A DNA stretch of 34,234 nt from assembly GCA_016869375.1 (NCBI GenBank), contig VGEH01000037.1, positions 1-34,234 on the forward strand, in the 5' to 3' direction. A program made the translations under genes and the position numbers. The DNA comes from Alphaproteobacteria bacterium. GTDB taxonomy: Bacteria > Pseudomonadota > Alphaproteobacteria > SHVZ01. Positions 30,810 to 34,234 of this stretch are shown piece after piece. Under the pieces are notes generated by a model. The model ran no database searches, was not told the origin of the DNA, and was given only the letters and a program-made list of their open reading frames with translations. Every line of letters begins with the position of its first letter. The first letter of the stretch is position 1.

Positions 30810-32959
30810 GAACGCCGAGCCGCTAGGACCTGCCGTATCAGGATCGGGCTCGCGATCAGGATTCCCGCAAAAGTGCTCGGCAGACCGGGCGCGATCGTCG
30901 GCAGCGCGGCGAGGCCGAGGACAAGGCGCTCCCACCCGGCGAGCCTCGCCAGGCCGTAGCCGCCGAAGGCCATCGACAGGAAGGTGATGCCGATGATGCA
31001 GCCACCGGTCGTCAGCAGGAAGTCCGGCCAGTTGAATTCGGGCGTCACGATCAGCATCGCCGGCCCGTAGACGAAGACGAAAGGCACAAGCACCTTGCCG
31101 AGACCCAGCCGGAAGGCGGTGTTGCCCGTCCTGAACGGATCGGCGCCGGCCATGCTGGCGCCGGCATAGGCAGCGAGCGCCACCGGCGGCGTGATGTCGG
31201 CGAGAACGCCGTAATAGAAGACGAAGAAATGCGCGACGATCGGCTGCACGCCGAGCATGCCGAGCGCCGGCGCCGCCACCGTGACCATGATGATGTAGTT
31301 CGCCGTCGTCGGCACGCCGCAGCCGAGCAGGATGCAGACGAACGCGGTCATGACCAGCGTGAAGAACAGCGTGGCGCCGTTGATCGTGAGCCAGCCAGCG
31401 GGCAGCAGCGACAGCGCCATCTCGCCGAGTTCGCTCGCGAAGGAGGTCACGATGAAGGAGATCTTGAAGCCGACGCCGGTCAGCGTGACGATGCCGACGA
31501 TGATGCCAACGGTGGCCGCGGCGGCGCCGACCGAGATCGCATACTTCGCACCGACGACGAAGGCGTCGATCATGTCGATGACCCGCGCGCGGCCCTCTTC
31601 CGACTGAAGCCGGGCACGGATGGCGAGCGCGATCAGGACCAGCAGCATCGGCAGCGAGAAGACGAGGCTGGTGGTCACGCCAAAAGAGACCGATGCTACC
31701 AGCGCCGCGAAATAGCCGACCGTGACGACCGGTTGGCGGCCGAGTCCGACCACGAGGCAGCAGGTGATGCCCCAGAAGGCGGCCAGGTAGGGCGTGAAGC
31801 CCGAGAACAGGATCAGCAGCAGCGCGGCCAGCGGCATCACCGTCTGCCAGCCTTCGCGCAGAACCTCGCCTGCAATCGGCAGCTCGTCGTCGCGCAAGCC
31901 CCGTATGCCGGTGCGCTTCGCCTCGAAATGCACCTGGCAGAAGACACCGAAGAAATGCATGGCGGCCGGCACGACCGCCGCCAGGATCACGCTCGTGTAG
32001 GAGATGTTGAGGAACTCGACCATGAGGAACGCAGCCGCGCCCATGATCGGCGGCGTGATTTGTCCGCCCGTCGAGGCCGTCGATTCAACTGCCGCCGCGA
32101 AGTGGCGCGGATAGCCTAGGCGGATCATCGCTGGGATGGTGAGCGAGCCGACGGTCACGGTGTTGGCGATCGACGAGCCCGAGATCATGCCGAACATGGC
32201 CGAGCCGAAGATCGAGACCTTGGCCGGACCGCCGGCATAGCGTCCGGCGACGATCGAGGCCAAGTCGATGAACAGCTTGCCAAGGCCGATGCGCGTCGCC
32301 AGCACGCCGAACAGCACGTAGTGGAAGACGTAGGTGGCGACGACGCCGAGGGCGATGCCGTAGATGCCCTGGCTGGTCAGATACAGATGGTTGACGATGT
32401 TCGACCACGTCGCGCCGGGATGCGTGAGGATGCCGGGCATCCACGGGCCGAAATACGCGTAGAGCATCATCAGGATGGCGATGAAGGGCAGCGGCCAGCC
32501 GACACCCCGCCGCGTCGCCTCCAGCAGCGTCAGAATCAGGATCGTCCCCATCGCCACGTCGATGAACAGCGGATTGCCGACGCGGAAGGCGAGGTCGGCG
32601 AAAATCCACGGCACGTAGAGGCTGCCGATCGCAGCGGCGACGGCGAGCGCCCAGTCGGCGATCGAGATGCCGAAAGGCCGCCACCAGGTCGCCACCGGCT
32701 CGCGGCTCTCATGCGACTTCAGGAACGGGAAGACGAGGAAGATCATGCCGATGACGAAGGCCATGTGGATGCCGCGATGCGTCGTCTCGCGCAGCAGCCC
32801 GTATCCGGCCGTGTAGTAGTGGAAGACCGAGAGCGTCAGCAGCAGACCTGCGACGATCCAGCCGGCGGCCGGCGTCAGCGGCCGGAAGCGCATCTCGGGA
32901 TCGAACTTCTCTTCGAGCGAGCGGGCTTCGATAATCGCGGCGGCGGTGGCGTTGGTCAT
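30806..32959 (-). CDS. TAXI-type TRAP transporter fused permease (4TM + 12TM, DctQM-like)
   Basis: The 717-residue protein is almost entirely hydrophobic, with about 16-18 membrane segments. The first four (about 33-150) correspond to the small TRAP subunit and the rest to the large one. Typical large-subunit stretches are FGMISGSSIANTVTVGSLTIPAMIRLGYPRHFAAAVESTASTGGQITPPIMGAAAF in the middle and GCGVPTTANYIIMVTVAAPAL with DITPPVALAAYAGASMAG in the second half. TRAP systems import organic acids using an ion gradient and a periplasmic binding protein. The partner gene for a TAXI binding protein lies 92 bases upstream, so the two form one importer. Its stop shares CTAG (30806-30809) with the convergent TIR gene. 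Confidence 0.93.
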   Translation of the reverse strand: MTNATAAAIIEARSLEEKFDPEMRFRPLTPAAGWIVAGLLLTLSVFHYYTAGYGLLRETTHRGIHMAFVIGMIFLVFPFLKSHESREPVATWWRPFGISIADWALAVAAAIGSLYVPWIFADLAFRVGNPLFIDVAMGTILILTLLEATRRGVGWPLPFIAILMMLYAYFGPWMPGILTHPGATWSNIVNHLYLTSQGIYGIALGVVATYVFHYVLFGVLATRIGLGKLFIDLASIVAGRYAGGPAKVSIFGSAMFGMISGSSIANTVTVGSLTIPAMIRLGYPRHFAAAVESTASTGGQITPPIMGAAAFLMVEFLNISYTSVILAAVVPAAMHFFGVFCQVHFEAKRTGIRGLRDDELPIAGEVLREGWQTVMPLAALLLILFSGFTPYLAAFWGITCCLVVGLGRQPVVTVGYFAALVASVSFGVTTSLVFSLPMLLVLIALAIRARLQSEEGRARVIDMIDAFVVGAKYAISVGAAAATVGIIVGIVTLTGVGFKISFIVTSFASELGEMALSLLPAGWLTINGATLFFTLVMTAFVCILLGCGVPTTANYIIMVTVAAPALGMLGVQPIVAHFFVFYYGVLADITPPVALAAYAGASMAGADPFRTGNTAFRLGLGKVLVPFVFVYGPAMLIVTPEFNWPDFLLTTGGCIIGITFLSMAFGGYGLARLAGWERLVLGLAALPTIAPGLPSTFAGILIASPILIRQVLAARRS

Positions 32960-32992
32960 GACGACGCTCTATCGACAGGGGCAGGAAAGGAC

Positions 32993-33023
32993 GGCCCCTC
33001 GCCCGCGGCTGCGGGGAGGGGCC
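32993..33023 (-). repeat. REP-like palindrome between the two TRAP genes
   Basis: GGCCCCTCGCCCGC (32993-33006) pairs with GCGGGGAGGGGCC (33011-33023) around a four-base loop, with one unpaired base. It lies within the 92-base gap (32960-33051) between the binding-protein stop and the permease start. It resembles the repeat block at 6644-6740. In this place it would stabilise the upstream message or attenuate transcription, a common way to make more binding protein than permease. This role is inference. Confidence 0.6.
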
Positions 33024-33051
33024 AGAACGACGACGACCTTGAAGGCGCGGC

Positions 33052-34026
33052 TTACTTCAGCAGTCCGGCTTCCTTGTAGAACTTCTCCGCGCCGGGATGC
33101 CACGGGACGCTCGGGCCGGCGACAGCGGTCGCCTTGACGATCGACTTGCCCTTGGCGTGGCCGGCGTCGAGCGCGGCGCGGGTCTTGTCGCTCCACAGGC
33201 CCTTGGTGATCTCGTAGACCAGCGCCTCCGGCACCTTGGCCGAGGTCACCCACTGCGCACCGACCGCCAGCGTCTTCGCCGCGGCCGCGCCCTTGTAGGT
33301 GTTGGCCGGAATCTCGTCGGCGGCGAAGAAGGCGTACTTCTTGCGGATCGCTTCGGCCTGCGGGCCATCGATCGGCACGATGTCGATCCCCGGGCCGGCG
33401 GCGGCGAGTTCGGTGATCGCGCTGGTCGGATAGCCGCCGACGAAGATGAAGGCGTCCATGCCGCCGTCGCGCATCTTCTCGGCCGCCTGGTTCGGCTTGA
33501 GATAGTCGGCCTTCACGTCCTTCTCGCTGAGGCCGTAGCCCTCGAGGATGATCTTGGCGTCGACCAGCGTGCCCGATCCCGGCTCGTCGAGCGAGACGCG
33601 CTTGCCCTTGAGGTCGGCCGGGGTCTTGATGTTGGCGCTCTTCGCTGCGACCAGATGGATGCTCTCCGGATAGAGGTTGGCGATCAGGCGGAGATCGGCC
33701 GCCTTCTCCTTACCCTCGAACAGGCCGGTGCCGGTATGCGCCCAATGGGCGACGTCGGCCTGGGCGAAGCCGGACTCGAGTGCGCCCGAGAGGATGCCGT
33801 TCACATTGGCGACCGAGCCGTTGGAGGCCTGCGCCGTCAGCACCAGGCGCGGCGGGGCCGAGATCGCGTTCGCGATGATGCCGCCGATCGGATAGTAGGT
33901 GCCGGCGGTGCCGCCGGTGCCGATGCGGAAGAAGGCCGGGGCCTGGGCAAAGACATCGCGGCCGGCGAACGCAGTCGCCGCGGCGGCAGCGGCCGTCAGG
34001 GCGAATTCACGTCGGGTGAAGCGCAT
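33052..34026 (-). CDS. TAXI family TRAP transporter solute-binding protein
   Basis: The 324-residue protein begins with a twin-arginine-type signal (TRREFALTAAAAAATAFAG, about residues 4-22). The TAXI family opening FFRIGTGGTAGTYYPIGGIIANAIS (about 32-56) follows, then SIHLVAAKSANIKTPADLKGKRVSLDEPGSGT (about 112-143) and GGYPTSAITELA further on. It captures a carboxylate-type ligand (glutamate-like or other organic acid in known members) in the periplasm and passes it to the fused permease encoded downstream. The ATG at 34026 is preferred over the upstream in-frame Met because it starts the signal peptide and has AGGAGAG just before it. Confidence 0.93.
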   Translation of the reverse strand: MRFTRREFALTAAAAAATAFAGRDVFAQAPAFFRIGTGGTAGTYYPIGGIIANAISAPPRLVLTAQASNGSVANVNGILSGALESGFAQADVAHWAHTGTGLFEGKEKAADLRLIANLYPESIHLVAAKSANIKTPADLKGKRVSLDEPGSGTLVDAKIILEGYGLSEKDVKADYLKPNQAAEKMRDGGMDAFIFVGGYPTSAITELAAAGPGIDIVPIDGPQAEAIRKKYAFFAADEIPANTYKGAAAAKTLAVGAQWVTSAKVPEALVYEITKGLWSDKTRAALDAGHAKGKSIVKATAVAGPSVPWHPGAEKFYKEAGLLK

Positions 34027-34234
34027 TGTTCTCTCCTGGGAAGGATTTCGACTGGCGTCAGTTTGGGCCGCCGGGATACTCGATTTCAAGCGGCGGAAGC
34101 GAGGATTATTTCAACCCGCATTTCCCAGATGAACCATTGAACTGGGCGGCGTCGAATCCATTTGAGCCATAGGACGCAACGTCTTGTCTCATTGGACCGG
34201 GGTCGCAGATGGAGCATCTGGCGGGTGAAGCCCA
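34027..34234. other. Non-coding right edge with short degenerate repeats
   Basis: No gene is supported in the last 208 bases. Three related short motifs appear in the same orientation: CCATTGAAC (34134-34142), CCATTTGAGCC (34158-34168) and CATTGGACC (34190-34198). An inverted repeat CAGATG-GAG-CATCTG lies at 34206-34220. Repeated short motifs of this kind are found at the ends of IS21-type insertion sequences, so the window may stop just inside or beside a mobile element. This is a guess, because no transposase sequence is visible. A promoter for the TAXI gene should also lie here but was not recognised. Confidence 0.3.

Overview
The window is about two-thirds G+C by eye, with short gaps, many ATGA/GTGA/TGATG gene overlaps and GTG/TTG starts. 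The gene content (glnE followed by bcp, DUF1194, PAS_5-type proteins, a TAXI-type TRAP system with a fused permease, a DUF6496 protein with an EcfG-like promoter) points to the chromosome of a soil- or water-type alphaproteobacterium, perhaps Rhodospirillales or Hyphomicrobiales. The genus cannot be fixed from the sequence. There are no rRNA or tRNA genes, no CRISPR array and no intact transposase.

Left part (1-9180, mostly + strand). A gene tail and a P-loop kinase-like gene lead into hutG (N-formylglutamate deformylase), which converges on and overlaps a LigB-type dioxygenase. A catabolic-looking group follows: a class II aldolase/adducin protein, an AHL-lactonase-like metallo-beta-lactamase-fold hydrolase, and a fused aldolase/short-chain dehydrogenase. 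Next comes a small gene of foreign composition and a block of palindromic repeats. A divergent pair (DUF6496 protein on -, PhyH-type dioxygenase plus uppP on +) flanks a palindrome that reads as an EcfG-type promoter in both directions.

Middle (9177-22051). A DUF1194 protein precedes an unusual array of six consecutive EamA/DMT-family transporter genes, each overlapping the next by 4 bases. The sixth is broken by a single in-frame TGA where its sister has TGG. On the - strand then lies a complete peptide-type ABC importer (binding protein, two permeases, two ATPases), followed by a MarR regulator, a near-perfect palindromic operator, a Spy/CpxP-like periplasmic protein and an isoprenylcysteine-methyltransferase-like membrane protein.

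Right part (22052-34234). A large AsmA-like protein is divergent from glnE (nitrogen control of glutamine synthetase), which is translationally coupled to bcp (peroxiredoxin). Three tandem PAS_5-like genes follow, the middle one a deletion remnant. A stand-alone TIR-domain gene comes next and shares its stop tetranucleotide CTAG with the convergent TAXI-TRAP permease gene; the TAXI solute-binding protein gene closes the coding part.

The best candidates for new biology are the six-fold DMT array, the orphan TIR protein beside the PAS genes, the bidirectional EcfG-like promoter, and the MarR operator in front of the spy-like/ICMT-like pair. None of these is proven to be a new system from sequence alone.
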